A stretch of DNA of 64,000 bases from Algoriphagus sp. CAU 1675 (GCF_029222925.1 NZ_JARHUI010000001.1:986-64985); one strand, 5' to 3'. Numbered from the stretch's first letter, positions 45,604 to 55,834 are shown. The notes: generated by a model not told the origin, from the sequence alone. Made by a program: numbers and translations.

Positions 45604-46389
45604 TCAAAAGTCTGAATAATCGGTAGGATATAAGAATCGGGTATCGTTTCGGGAAACGGTGTTTTTGTATTCCTCCATGCCGCTCATTCGTTTCCAGTCC
45701 GGATCGGCACCAAAGGCTTTCCAATGCGCATCTCTTGACTCCATGTCTGAGAAGGTGGTCATATAAACCAAATTCGGCATAGTTGCACCCGCCAATGTTT
45801 CAGCATAAAACACTGGGTTAAAATCCAGCTTGGTGAAAATATCCGTTTCTCCCTCATTGAACATCTTTACCTTTTGTCTGTAGAGACGCTCAGTGGCTCC
45901 TTCATAGCTTCTCAACTCATAGACCCTGTCTTTTTTGGGTCCGGTCAACTTAGGTTCAGTAAAGGCAGGCCATGCCTTAAATGCCTGTAATAAGGCTGTC
46001 TCTATTCTTTTATAGGGAGGGTTGTCATGAGCCGCATTGATATAGGCATCCCCGTCCTTCAGATAGGTTTGGTCCTTAAGTAGTTTACCTTCCAGGGACA
46101 AAAACTCATTTAGGGATTTATGAGGAATAAAAACATAGACTTTTTGTCCCGCATCCGGCTGGGAAGCCAAAGGCTTGAATACCCCGACTTTTTTGATGCC
46201 GTTTCTGTGCATGGCGGGCAGATAGGCATTCTCCAGGTATTCATCCAGTACAGCCTCCTGAGCCGCTGTTTCAATATGGTAAATTCTGAGTTCGTAGATG
46301 TCCCGATTCGCCTTTTGGGCAAATAGGTGACTGGTCATTAAGAAAGAAAAGGCCAAGAGAAAGGCCGATAGAAATGTTTTTGCTTTCAT
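45604..46389 (-). CDS. Exported NIPSNAP-family protein
   Basis: The ATG at 46389 (MKAKTFLSAFLLAFSFLMTS) gives 261 residues with a Sec signal peptide ending HLFAQ; 13 codons lie upstream in frame. It holds two dimeric alpha-beta NIPSNAP-type units: YELRIYHIETAAQEAVLDEY with FKPLASQP, and VYELRSYEGATERLYRQKVK with YMTTFSDMESRDAHWKAF. The family role is unclear; NIPSNAP proteins bind small ligands or signal stress in other systems. Confidence 0.9.
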   Translation of the reverse strand: MKAKTFLSAFLLAFSFLMTSHLFAQKANRDIYELRIYHIETAAQEAVLDEYLENAYLPAMHRNGIKKVGVFKPLASQPDAGQKVYVFIPHKSLNEFLSLEGKLLKDQTYLKDGDAYINAAHDNPPYKRIETALLQAFKAWPAFTEPKLTGPKKDRVYELRSYEGATERLYRQKVKMFNEGETDIFTKLDFNPVFYAETLAGATMPNLVYMTTFSDMESRDAHWKAFGADPDWKRMSGMEEYKNTVSRNDTRFLYPTDYSDF

Positions 46390-46474
46390 GGTGTAGGTTT
46401 TAGGTTTGTTAATTGTTTGGAAACTCAAGTTAAAGACAAAATCAGATTTCCATCCGTGTTTTTAATCACTTAAA

Positions 46475-46503
46475 AGAAAAAAGCCGGACAATGCCGGCTT
46501 TTC
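46475..46503 (-). terminator. Intrinsic terminator of the M1 peptidase gene
   Basis: The stem aagccgg / ccggctt with a 6-nt loop is preceded by A's on the + strand, giving a T-tract on the - strand. It overlaps the 3' end of the M1 gene region. Confidence 0.75.
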
Positions 46504-46505
46504 GC

Positions 46506-48836
46506 TTATTTTTTACTCTGAGCTTTCTTCATAGGATTATCTCCCATGGATGCCCCTCTTACGCCTCCACGGCCTTTATACAATTCAAAGCGAGTAGGCT
46601 GATATTGTCTTGGCCAATAGTTACTGCTTTCATCGATATCGGCAGTTTCACGCTTTGGATCCAATACAAACTGAACCACTTCTTTCTTCTTTGGAAAGAC
46701 TTTGGTAACCTGGCTTTCGTTATGCTTCCAGATTTCAGCAGGAATTCGTTCTATTTCAGAGGTTCCGTCCGCATACTGGAATTCGATGATCAGAGGCATC
46801 ACTAGCCCACCCACATTTTTGAAGGTGATTTCGTAGAAATTCAGATCGGAATTCATCAACTCCTTTTCTTTTGGAGTAAGGCTTGCCATGAATTTCTTAT
46901 AGGTGTCCTCATCCTCTGGAGTCACAGTAAACGGATTATAGGTAGTGTAGAAATCACGGGTAGCAGGATCCGTTTCCAACACAGTCTTTTCCACATCCAC
47001 TTTGTTGAAATCCTTGGAAACGTAGGTTTCCTCTCGCTCAAATTCAGCCTTCTCATCAGCCTTCTTCTGAGCCGGAGTTCGGTTGTCCATTTTGTACCAA
47101 GCTACATTCTCGATAGAAATGTCAACCGGCTCAGTTCCGTAGAACCAACCTCTCCAGAACCAATCCAAGTCCACAGCTGAGGCATCTTCCAAAGTTCGGA
47201 ACAGATCTTCTGGGGTTGGGTGCTTAAACATCCAACGCTTGGCATACTCCTTAAATGCAAAATCAAAGAGCTCTCTTCCCATTACGGTTTCTCTCAGGAT
47301 GTTCAGGGCAGTCGCAGGCTTGGCATAAGCATTTGGTCCGAATTGGATAATGTTTTCTGAATTGGTCATGATAGGTTCCAGCAAATGCTTTTCACTTCTC
47401 ATGTAAGGAACGATCTTATGGGCAGGACCCCGTCGGGAAGGATAATTTCTATCCCACTCCTGTTCTGCCATAAACTGCATGAAGGTATTCAAGCCTTCAT
47501 CCATCCAAGTCCACTGTCTCTCGTCGGAATTGACAATCATTGGGAAGAAATTGTGCCCCACCTCATGGATGATCACTGAAATCATTCCGTTCTTGATTGC
47601 TTCCGAATAGGTGCCATCTTTGTCAGGACGGCCATAGTTGAAACAGATCATAGGGTATTCCATACCATTACTAGCCTCTACAGAGATAGCAGTAGGATAA
47701 GGATAGTCAAATGTATGGGCTGAATAGGACTTGATTGTATGGGCTACCACTCGAGTAGAATACTGCTCCCATAATGGATTGGCTTCCTTGGCATAGTAGG
47801 ACATGGCCATTACATCCTTACCTCCTTGCTTCACAGCCATGGCATCCCAGATGAATTTTCTAGAAGAAGTCCAGGCGAAATCCCTTACGTTTTCAGCTTT
47901 GAACACCCAGGTTTTCTTGTCTTTGGATTTTCCTTTCTCCAACTTTTCAGCTTCAGCTTGAGTACGGATAATCACCGGGTTGTCATAAGTCTGCTTGGCT
48001 TTATTCCATCTTTCTAGTTCAATTGAGGAAAGTACTTCCTCTGGATTTTGCAAAACTCCGGTAGCACCTACCATATGATCTGCAGGCACGGTAATCCTTA
48101 CTTCATAATTTCCAAAAGTCAGAGCAAACTCTCCACGTCCAAGGAACTGCTTGTTTTGCCATCCTTCGAAATCAGAGTAAACGGCCAATCTTGGGAACCA
48201 CTCAGACATTGTATAGAGGTAGTTGCCATCCTCCGGAAAATACTCATATCCCGGACGGCCAGAAATGTAGCTCATACGATCGGTGATATTGAAGGACCAA
48301 TCCACGGCAAAAGTGAAGCTTTCTCCTGACTTCAAAGGCTGAGGCAGGTCAATGCGCATCATCGTCTTATTGACAGCTACAGGGAGCGAATTGCCATTGC
48401 TGTCTTTTACATTGAGGACTTTGTAGCCAAACTCTTCATTTTCCCAAAGGATTCCTTCCAGAGTCCTCATGGTCATACGAGAGTTGATGGAGCTTTCCGC
48501 TACTTTTGGAGCTTCCGAAAGCGGTCCTCTTTGGTTTTCTTCCAATTGCACCCATAGATAAGTCAACTGATCCGGTGAATTGTTGATATAGGTGACCTTT
48601 TCACTGCCTTTGATGGACTGATTGTCATCATTCAGCTCCACATCGATCACATAGTTGGCCTGCTGCTGCCAGTACATATGTCCCGGAGCTCCAGAAGCCG
48701 TGCGGTACACGTTGGGAGAGCGGAGCATAGTGCCCAGCTGCTCAAATCGTACCGCGTGGTTTTGCTCTGTTTGCTGCGCCAAAACGGGTAATAAACCCGA
48801 AAACGCAAGAGCGGTTAAAGCGAGTAATTTTCTCAT
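46506..48836 (-). CDS. M1-family metallopeptidase
   Basis: The 776-residue protein has a signal peptide (LALTALAFSGLLPVLAQ). A beta domain with the peptide-binding stretch GAPGHMYWQQQANYVIDV comes next, then the zinc site HEVGHNFF (first His at about 424), with the third ligand Glu447 exactly 18 residues after the second His in QWTWMDEGLNTFM. The family removes N-terminal residues from peptides, probably in the periplasm here. It is followed on the same strand, upstream of it, by a HupE gene; that pairing recurs in Bacteroidota. Confidence 0.94.
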   Translation of the reverse strand: MRKLLALTALAFSGLLPVLAQQTEQNHAVRFEQLGTMLRSPNVYRTASGAPGHMYWQQQANYVIDVELNDDNQSIKGSEKVTYINNSPDQLTYLWVQLEENQRGPLSEAPKVAESSINSRMTMRTLEGILWENEEFGYKVLNVKDSNGNSLPVAVNKTMMRIDLPQPLKSGESFTFAVDWSFNITDRMSYISGRPGYEYFPEDGNYLYTMSEWFPRLAVYSDFEGWQNKQFLGRGEFALTFGNYEVRITVPADHMVGATGVLQNPEEVLSSIELERWNKAKQTYDNPVIIRTQAEAEKLEKGKSKDKKTWVFKAENVRDFAWTSSRKFIWDAMAVKQGGKDVMAMSYYAKEANPLWEQYSTRVVAHTIKSYSAHTFDYPYPTAISVEASNGMEYPMICFNYGRPDKDGTYSEAIKNGMISVIIHEVGHNFFPMIVNSDERQWTWMDEGLNTFMQFMAEQEWDRNYPSRRGPAHKIVPYMRSEKHLLEPIMTNSENIIQFGPNAYAKPATALNILRETVMGRELFDFAFKEYAKRWMFKHPTPEDLFRTLEDASAVDLDWFWRGWFYGTEPVDISIENVAWYKMDNRTPAQKKADEKAEFEREETYVSKDFNKVDVEKTVLETDPATRDFYTTYNPFTVTPEDEDTYKKFMASLTPKEKELMNSDLNFYEITFKNVGGLVMPLIIEFQYADGTSEIERIPAEIWKHNESQVTKVFPKKKEVVQFVLDPKRETADIDESSNYWPRQYQPTRFELYKGRGGVRGASMGDNPMKKAQSKK

Positions 48837-48884
48837 AATATAATCAGCGCTGTTTAGTTTTATTTTTGTCGATTCAAGGAAATC

Positions 48885-49466
48885 TTACCAGAATTTAGTG
48901 TCAAGCATCAGCATAAGGGCAATCCCAAATACCATGGAAGAAATGACTAAAGCCCATTCCTTTCGGTTTACTCCAGCCAATCCCACCACGATGGAAGTAA
49001 CCAAGAGGAAAATCCCTACAATGACCAACTGCCCCACTTCAAGACCAAGGTTGAAAGCCAGTAAAGGTTCCCAGATGGAAGCCTCTTTCCCCAGCAATTG
49101 TCTCAGGTAATTCGAAAATCCCAAGCCGTGAATCAGCCCAAAAAACAGGGCGAAGAAGTAATTGAGCTGAATCCCTCTGCCAGTGGATGGACGAGGCTTT
49201 AATATCGTAATAAATGCAGTAACAGCAATGGTCACGGGAATCAAAAACTCAATGATATCCGAACGCACCTGAATCAGCTTGAATGTGGCCAAAGCCAAGG
49301 TTAAAGAGTGTCCAATAGTAAAGGCTGTTACTAGGATGATGATTTTTTTCCAATCTCTAAGAATGTACACAGCACAAAGGGCTAGCACGAATAGGATATG
49401 ATCATACCCCTTGATGTCGAGAATATGATCAAGGCCCAGATGAAAATAAAGTTCGAAAGTAGTCAT
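48885..49466 (-). CDS. HupE/UreJ-family membrane protein
   Basis: The 193-residue protein has about six membrane helices and the family pattern LGLDHILDIKGYDHILFVLAL near the start (two metal-ligand-like His pairs) and FFGLIHGLGFSNYLRQLLGK. HupE/UreJ proteins are nickel permeases or accessory metal proteins, though the family also has peptidase-linked members in Bacteroidota. It lies upstream of the M1 peptidase gene and is divergent from the DUF6702 gene. Confidence 0.9.
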   Translation of the reverse strand: MTTFELYFHLGLDHILDIKGYDHILFVLALCAVYILRDWKKIIILVTAFTIGHSLTLALATFKLIQVRSDIIEFLIPVTIAVTAFITILKPRPSTGRGIQLNYFFALFFGLIHGLGFSNYLRQLLGKEASIWEPLLAFNLGLEVGQLVIVGIFLLVTSIVVGLAGVNRKEWALVISSMVFGIALMLMLDTKFW

Positions 49467-49552
49467 AGATGGGTTTAAAATACCTCAATAGAAGTAAATT
49501 GCGGGCAAGTATAAAGTTTTCTTCCCACAAAAGACAATCAACTCTACAGTAA

Positions 49553-50044
49553 ATGCAGCTCTTTTATACCTATCTGATTACACTGGGATGGACGGTTTTA
49601 TTTCATCCCTTTTTTATCAGCCTGACAGAAATCCGTCACAATCCTGAAAATCAACGACTAGAGATCGCCCAGAAGATTTTCTGGGATGATTTAGAGGTGG
49701 CTCTCAGCGAGTTTCACGAAGAATCAGTGGATTTTCTAAACCCGGAGGATTCAGAAAAACTCCAAAAACAGATTGAGGCCTATCTTTTGAAGCACAACCA
49801 AATTTGGCTGGATGGAAAGGAATCCAAACTCCACCTACTGGGTTATGAGATTGAAGAAGATGCAGCCTGGTTTTATCTAGAATCAGACCCGATCAATTGG
49901 ACCAGTGAAATTAAAGTCAAGAACTCCATTCTTTTGAAAAATTTTGATACCCAACAAAACATCATCCATATCTACAAGGATTCAAAAAGTCCACGAAGTA
50001 TGCTACTTCATAAAGAGCAGGAAAGTATGACTTTGAAATTCTAA
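49553..50044 (+). CDS. DUF6702 family protein
   Basis: The 163-residue protein starts with a hydrophobic segment (FYTYLITLGWTVLFHPFFIS) and then carries the family's LTEIRHNPENQRLEIAQKIF and WDDLEVAL with WFYLESDPINWTSEIKVKNS. DUF6702 proteins lie next to HupE and M1 peptidase genes in Bacteroidota, so the three probably share a role at the envelope. The function is unknown. It is divergent from HupE with an 86-bp gap. Confidence 0.85.
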   Translation: MQLFYTYLITLGWTVLFHPFFISLTEIRHNPENQRLEIAQKIFWDDLEVALSEFHEESVDFLNPEDSEKLQKQIEAYLLKHNQIWLDGKESKLHLLGYEIEEDAAWFYLESDPINWTSEIKVKNSILLKNFDTQQNIIHIYKDSKSPRSMLLHKEQESMTLKF

Positions 50045-50114
50045 ACAGATTAAGTACGGATTGGGCAAATAGGAAGCCATCCTTTTAGTTGATCCATCAA
50101 CTAGTTTCTCGAAT

Positions 50115-50150
50115 CAAAAAAGCCCGGCTCAAATGAACCGGGCTTTCCTT
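50115..50150. terminator. Bidirectional intrinsic terminator
   Basis: The stem aaagcccgg / ccgggcttt with an AT-rich loop has A's before and T's after. It lies between the convergent DUF6702 and susD genes. Confidence 0.83.
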
Positions 50151-50167
50151 TTTCAAACCAACAGTGA

Positions 50168-51688
50168 TTAATATCCAGGGTTTTGCGCAATAGGAGCGCT
50201 AGAATTAGTCTGGATTTCAGTCAATGGAATTGGCCAGATAAATCTGTAATCAGAATACTCGATAGAGTGATCTGTAGGAATTTCTCTGTCAGTGTTGTAG
50301 AAATCGATGTTGGTGATAGATCTGGAAGTAGCCTTTGCAGGAACACCATCCATTACACCAGCACCTGAAAGTCTGTGAATATCAGCCCATCTTCTACCTT
50401 CTGCCAAGAATTCGATTCTTCTTTCGTTATAGATAGCAGTCAGGATACCATCTTTTCCACCAAGGCCAGCAGCAGTGAAGGAAGGTACAGTATCAGGAAG
50501 CGCTCTATCTCTTACTGAGTTCAACAAAGTAACTGCAGCATCCAGGTTACCCAACTGAGCATTGGCTTCAGCAGCGTTCAACGCAACCTCAGCAAATCTC
50601 AAGATTACGTTAGGATCAGTGTAGGTAGTGTTGTCCTGATACTTGTCAGTGTAAACACCTACAGAGCTGCTAGTTGTCATGGCTGTTCTTCTCAAATCTT
50701 CTGCATGCCAGAAATCCGCTCTCCAGATCAATGGGCTGATTTTTACCAGACCACGAGCACCGTTGTTAGGGTTTCCGTACATAGAAGCCAAAGCACCGTT
50801 AACACCTGCGTTTGCAGCTTCAGAGTTTACAAAAGAGAAAATGTTGTCAGAACTTGTTCCTCCTCTGAAAGGAGTCACAGGGTTTGCAGTAACTGCATAG
50901 CTTCCCTGAATTTTAGCATACTCAGCCAATACTCCAGCCCAATCTTCCATGTGAAGTTTCACTCTGGATTTCAACGCGATTGCAGCTCCTTTAGAAGCTC
51001 TGAAAGCACCACCGGTAGCCATCAGGTTTTCTGCTTCGTCCAAATCAGCCAAAACTTGAGCATAATCTTCTCCTACAGTACCTCTAGGAACGGCTTCACC
51101 TTCTGGTACCTTTGGTACGTCATTGATGGCAAAAGTTCTGTAAGGAATACCTGGGGCACTTGGGTTGTCAGAGTAAGGTCTTGAGAAATGGATCAAAAGT
51201 TCGTGATGAGCCAAAGCTCTCAAGAACAACATTTCTCCTCTGTATCCATCACGCTGTGCCTGAGTCAACACACCGTTTGCTAATGCGATATCCAAATTTT
51301 CAATAACAATATTGGCTCTGTTGATCATTCTGTATAGAGAGATCCACATACCGTTGTTATTGGCAGTATTTGGGTTGTAAGAGCCTACATAAGTGATTTC
51401 ATAGAACAACTGGTCGTTGTACATATCTTCACCTCTCATGTCACCCTGCTCCACATTGGCAGCACCAAAAGGATAACCACGCTGAACTGAATTGCTGTAG
51501 AAACCACGCTGAGCAGCTTCATATACACCCAAAACAGCAGACTGAACTCGTGCCGGTGTAGCAAATGCTTCCTGATCAGGAATCAGGTCCGCAGGTGCCA
51601 AATCGGTCACATCACAGGAACTGGCAAAACCAATTAAGGCTGCACCTACCAGCGCCAACTTGATATTTTTTATCGTGAATTTTTTCAT
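50168..51688 (-). CDS. SusD/RagB-family nutrient-binding lipoprotein
   Basis: The 506-residue surface lipoprotein has a lipobox (GAALIGFASSCDVTDL) and the SusD layout: helical repeats with GYRGEMLFLRALAHHELLIH, the FSRPYSDNP stretch and an all-helical C-terminal half ending IAQNPGY. It holds a ligand on the cell surface and closes over the SusC barrel. It lies 27 bp after the susC gene in the same direction. No glycoside hydrolase is near, so the ligand is unknown. Confidence 0.95.
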   Translation of the reverse strand: MKKFTIKNIKLALVGAALIGFASSCDVTDLAPADLIPDQEAFATPARVQSAVLGVYEAAQRGFYSNSVQRGYPFGAANVEQGDMRGEDMYNDQLFYEITYVGSYNPNTANNNGMWISLYRMINRANIVIENLDIALANGVLTQAQRDGYRGEMLFLRALAHHELLIHFSRPYSDNPSAPGIPYRTFAINDVPKVPEGEAVPRGTVGEDYAQVLADLDEAENLMATGGAFRASKGAAIALKSRVKLHMEDWAGVLAEYAKIQGSYAVTANPVTPFRGGTSSDNIFSFVNSEAANAGVNGALASMYGNPNNGARGLVKISPLIWRADFWHAEDLRRTAMTTSSSVGVYTDKYQDNTTYTDPNVILRFAEVALNAAEANAQLGNLDAAVTLLNSVRDRALPDTVPSFTAAGLGGKDGILTAIYNERRIEFLAEGRRWADIHRLSGAGVMDGVPAKATSRSITNIDFYNTDREIPTDHSIEYSDYRFIWPIPLTEIQTNSSAPIAQNPGY

Positions 51689-51715
51689 TGTAATTCTTCT
51701 TTTAGGTTTTAGAGA

Positions 51716-54700
51716 TTAGAAACCTACGTTAACACCGATAGTGTAGGTACGGATGATTGGAGCTACGTTCCAGTCAACTCCGAAGTTCAACTGACCAGAG
51801 TATTGGTTGGCTTCAGGATCCAAACCTGAATAACTGGAGAACAAGAACGGATTCTGAACCTGTGCAAAGAATCTTGCATTGGTAATGGCACCGTTGAAGG
51901 CATTGTTAAGAACAGTGGTTGGGATAGTGTAACCCAAAACAATGTTCTGGATTCTTACGAAATCACCTTTCTCAATGAATCTGCTGTTAGAAGCAGAAGT
52001 CTGCCACATATTGGCATCCTGTCCAGAGTACAGTTTAGGTACATCAGTTACCTGACCGCTTTCAGTCCATCTGTTCAGGATAGAAGCGTGGTTGTTAGAG
52101 AAGCCCTGACCCAACAATCCTCTCAAAGACTCATTCATGATGTAGTTACCACCAGAGAATCTAGTGAAGATCTCAGCATCAAAGTTTCCGAAAGTGAAGC
52201 TGTTAGTCCAGCCACCTTGCCACTTTGGAAGGGTATTTCCCAAGTATTCCTGAGTAGGACCAGAAGCAGCAGTGGAAACATCACCTGGGTTGGAAGGATC
52301 ATAAGCTCTCCATCCCAAAGCATTTCTAACCAAGTTATACTGAACGATTTCATCGCCTCTGTAGTACATTGGGTTACCATTGGCAGAGTTCACACCTGCC
52401 CACTTGAAGCCATAAAGACGAGCGATTGGACCGCCTACTTCAGTTCTGTTGTAAGTAGAAGTCAAAGGCTGAACCAAGTTAGTCACCTCATTCTTCAAGA
52501 AAGTAATGTTGAAATCGGTATTCCAAGAGAAGTTTTCTTTCTCGATTATGTTAGACATCACTCTCAATTCAAAACCGGAGTTTGTCATGGATCCCACGTT
52601 CTGGTTGATGCTGTTACCAGGTACACCCAAAGAAGGAGCAGTAGGAGCAGCAAGGATCAAACCGTCGATGTCGTTGGTGAAGTAATCAGCGGCAATGGTT
52701 ACTTTTCCGATAGTCATGTCCATACCGATGTTCAACTTCTTGGAAGTTTCCCACTGAAGGGCACCGTTAGCAACTCTTGCATATCCGATACCTGCACCGG
52801 CACCACCCAATACTGGAGAGAAACCACCGATAGCAGCGAAAGTACCAATCTCTGTGTTACCTACTTCAGCATAAGAACCTCTCAATTTGAAGTCAGAAAT
52901 CAGATCAGAATTGAAGAAAGCTTCGTCAGAAACTCTCCATCCCACAGATCCACCGAAGAAGGTACCTCTCTGGTTGTCTTTTGCCAAGTCAGAAATACCG
53001 TCATTTCTCAAAGTGAAAGAAGCTAGGTATTTTCCTCTGTAGCTATAGTTGAATCTACCGAAGTAAGAATCAAATCCTCTTTCTGAATATCCACCACCAG
53101 AGAACTGGTTGTTGTAAGAACCTGAGATCAGGTTATCCTGACGGTAGAAGTTGTCAGAGATATCAGTACCCCAACCTGCGAAGTTGTAGAATTTGGTGAA
53201 CTGATATTCCATACCAGCAGTCACGTTCAAGCTGTGATCTTCAGCAATGATGGTCTGGTAGTTCAAAGTGTTCTGCCAGTTCCAACGGAAAGCTGGGTTG
53301 TAGGCCATGTATACATAACCATTGGAGCTACGTCCGTCACCGTGTCTAGGATCCAAAGACTGGAAGTCATCAGCCATGGTCAAATCCACACCCACTTGGG
53401 TTCTGGCAGTCAAACCGTTGATGATGTCCACTTCACCATAAGCATTACCCAAGATTCTGTGGGCACGGCTTCTGTACTGGTTGTTCTGGATTACAAATCC
53501 GATGTTAGGGATATTGTTGTCCGGACCGGCAAGGTTTGCTCCGAAACCGGTAGTAGCTCCGTTTGCAGTTACGTTGAAACCATCAAAGGCAACGTTTTCA
53601 GCATCATAGATAGGCACGTTAGGCAAAGAACGGGTTGCGTTGTAGATCGCACCTGAAAGTGAGTTCGCTCCGTTGTTCAGACCAAAGATCTCAGTCATGG
53701 AGTAAGACATGGAAGAACCGATTCTTACTGCACTTGAGATTTTGTGGTCGATATTCGCTCTAAAAGAATATCTGGAAAGATCATTCGGTCTTACAGGAGA
53801 TTCCTGATCAGTATATCCCAAAGAGAAGAAGTACTTAGTAGCTTCAGAACCTCCAGAAATGGAAAGATTGTGCTGCTGAGTAAAACCTTTTCTGAAGATC
53901 AAGTCCTGCCAATCGGTATTCACACCTGGGTTCGCAAGGCCAGTTTGACCGGCGTTGGTTCTCTTTTCGTTTGCGATTTCAACAAACTGGTCACCGTTCA
54001 ACAGTTCAAATCTTTCTACTTCTTCATTGAAACCAATGGAAGTATTGTAAGAAACTTTTGCTTTACCGGTTGCACCTCTTTTGGTAGTAATCAAAATCAC
54101 ACCGTTAGCAGCTCTTGAACCGAAGATGGCAGTAGCAGAACCGTCTTTCAATACTTCGAAAGAAGCAATGTCAGAAGGGTTGATGTTTGCCAATGGGTTA
54201 GAAGCATTTACTGCAGATCTGTCAGAATCTACTACAGGAACACCGTCGATTACAATCAGTGGGTTAGCACTGGAAGTAATGGAGTTGACACCACGGATAC
54301 GGATGATTGGTCTAGCACCAAGGATACCATTAGGAGTAGTCACCTGAACACCTGGTGCTCTACCCGCTAATTGAGATTCAAAAGAAGGAGTAACCAAGTT
54401 TTCAATGGCCTCACTTCCGATGGAAGCTACCGAACCGGTAATCTCTCTTCTTTCCTGAGTACCGTAACCAACAACAACAATTTCATTAAGGACTTTAACA
54501 TCTGTGTCCATCACCACATTGATAACAGCGCTTGAACCGATGCTAACCTCCTTGGTTAGATAACCTACGAAACTGAATACCAAAGTAGTGGCATCAGCAG
54601 GTACAGTTAAAGAGTAAGAACCGTCCAGGTCAGTGACAGTTCCAGTCGTGGTTCCTTTCACCACAACACTCGCACCCGGCACCCCACTTGGCTCTTCAGC

Positions 54701-54793
54701 CGAAGTTACCCTACCGGTGATCGTTTTGCTCTGCGCAAGTACTGACATCACTGTCAATATGCTCAACGCGAAGCCTAATAAAACTTTCTTCAT
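51716..54793 (-). CDS. SusC/RagA-family TonB-linked outer-membrane protein
   Basis: The 1025-residue protein has a signal peptide (LGFALSILTVMSVLAQ), a CarboxypepD_reg-like domain (TITGRVTSAEEPSGVPGASV), the SusC signature VVGYGTQERREITGSVASI, plug stretch IRIRGVNSITSSANPLIVID, and a barrel ending in an aromatic residue (TYTIGVNVGF). It imports the ligand held by SusD, using TonB energy. It is the first gene of the susC-susD pair. Confidence 0.96.
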   Translation of the reverse strand: MKKVLLGFALSILTVMSVLAQSKTITGRVTSAEEPSGVPGASVVVKGTTTGTVTDLDGSYSLTVPADATTLVFSFVGYLTKEVSIGSSAVINVVMDTDVKVLNEIVVVGYGTQERREITGSVASIGSEAIENLVTPSFESQLAGRAPGVQVTTPNGILGARPIIRIRGVNSITSSANPLIVIDGVPVVDSDRSAVNASNPLANINPSDIASFEVLKDGSATAIFGSRAANGVILITTKRGATGKAKVSYNTSIGFNEEVERFELLNGDQFVEIANEKRTNAGQTGLANPGVNTDWQDLIFRKGFTQQHNLSISGGSEATKYFFSLGYTDQESPVRPNDLSRYSFRANIDHKISSAVRIGSSMSYSMTEIFGLNNGANSLSGAIYNATRSLPNVPIYDAENVAFDGFNVTANGATTGFGANLAGPDNNIPNIGFVIQNNQYRSRAHRILGNAYGEVDIINGLTARTQVGVDLTMADDFQSLDPRHGDGRSSNGYVYMAYNPAFRWNWQNTLNYQTIIAEDHSLNVTAGMEYQFTKFYNFAGWGTDISDNFYRQDNLISGSYNNQFSGGGYSERGFDSYFGRFNYSYRGKYLASFTLRNDGISDLAKDNQRGTFFGGSVGWRVSDEAFFNSDLISDFKLRGSYAEVGNTEIGTFAAIGGFSPVLGGAGAGIGYARVANGALQWETSKKLNIGMDMTIGKVTIAADYFTNDIDGLILAAPTAPSLGVPGNSINQNVGSMTNSGFELRVMSNIIEKENFSWNTDFNITFLKNEVTNLVQPLTSTYNRTEVGGPIARLYGFKWAGVNSANGNPMYYRGDEIVQYNLVRNALGWRAYDPSNPGDVSTAASGPTQEYLGNTLPKWQGGWTNSFTFGNFDAEIFTRFSGGNYIMNESLRGLLGQGFSNNHASILNRWTESGQVTDVPKLYSGQDANMWQTSASNSRFIEKGDFVRIQNIVLGYTIPTTVLNNAFNGAITNARFFAQVQNPFLFSSYSGLDPEANQYSGQLNFGVDWNVAPIIRTYTIGVNVGF

Positions 54794-55276
54794 GGGCTTA
54801 AATTTTTTATGATTTAATTTTCAATGAGCTAAGATCAACCTAAATAGCCCAAAGGAGCAAATTTGGCACGGTTAAAAAATTTAATGATTTTTAGAATATT
54901 ATTTTATAATAATAATGATTAAAAAAATTTTATTTTATTTACCTATGTATATGATTACGTTCTCACTATAAGAGTTTGAGCTTTTAAATTTTAACATCTA
55001 AAAATTTTGGGGAAATGCATTTTTAATCTAAAAAATTCTAATTCTCGAAAAAGTTCAATAAAAATTAAATTTGTAATAAGATTATTAAATTATTATTTTT
55101 TAATTGATTTATGAATATTTTTTAAAAAAAACAGAATAATATTCTAATCACATGAAACCAAGATTTGAATGCAATCAAATTTTTATTATTTCTAAACGAT
55201 TAATTCAAAATTAAATTTCGATTAACATTTTTTGACGAATTGACAAAAAACCTCCAAGTCTGGCACTTTTTCACCT
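54794..55276. promoter_or_regulatory. Very AT-rich region upstream of susC
   Basis: This 483-bp region holds the susC promoter and is close to pure A/T over 54880-55220, with many short A and T runs. A Bacteroidota -7 box could not be matched with confidence on the - strand. It may be a curved or open DNA control region. No ORF or terminator was recognised. Confidence 0.45.
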
Positions 55277-55834
55277 TCAATTGGCAATTTTTTTAAGCTC
55301 AAACTCTTTCCAGACCTCCCATCGACCCAAAACCCGCTTTAGTAAAGTCAGTTTGGATACTTCAAATCGGCAATTCAGTTTTTTCTCTTTCACGAGTTTC
55401 ATCACATCTTCAAAATAACTGGTTTTCATATCCTTAAAGGCCACAGTCATATGGGGATGAAAATTTCGGTCACTCAATTCGGAAACCATCTTAAGATCCC
55501 TCTTGCAATACTCTTTCAGTTGCTCTTGAAACACCACCAATCGCTCCTGCTTTTCAACATCAAGAAAAACCACCCTTCTTCCAAAACTATCCGTCCCCCG
55601 AATGAAAAGCTCAAAAGGCTGCTGCCCTGAACAAAATTGTTCCAATTGTCCAAAAAGCTTTAACTCCTTGGCTTCATTGTAAGTAAAAGGCATTTTTACA
55701 GTAATATGGGCAGGGGATTTTAAAGCATATTTGATCCCGAATTTTTCCTTGATCTCCTGCTTCAGATCCTCCACTTTTTCCCTAAAACCCTCAGGGGGAA
55801 GAATCGCAAGAAAATATTTCTGCATTACTTTCAT
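55277..55834 (-). CDS. 2'-5' RNA ligase / LigT-like phosphoesterase
   Basis: The 185-residue protein carries two HxT/S-type catalytic motifs of the 2H superfamily: HITVKMPFTY near residue 45 and HPHMTVAFKD near 130. An alternative start is the fourth codon (MQKYFLAILPPEGF). 2H enzymes process 2',5'- or 2',3'-cyclic phosphate ends of RNA. It is monocistronic, downstream of the susC control region. The exact RNA target is unknown. Confidence 0.9.
   Translation of the reverse strand: MKVMQKYFLAILPPEGFREKVEDLKQEIKEKFGIKYALKSPAHITVKMPFTYNEAKELKLFGQLEQFCSGQQPFELFIRGTDSFGRRVVFLDVEKQERLVVFQEQLKEYCKRDLKMVSELSDRNFHPHMTVAFKDMKTSYFEDVMKLVKEKKLNCRFEVSKLTLLKRVLGRWEVWKEFELKKIAN

Noticed and set aside
46506-48836. 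M1 peptidase as a leukotriene hydrolase
   Set aside because: The zinc site alone does not support it; length and signal peptide fit general Bacteroidota M1 enzymes.
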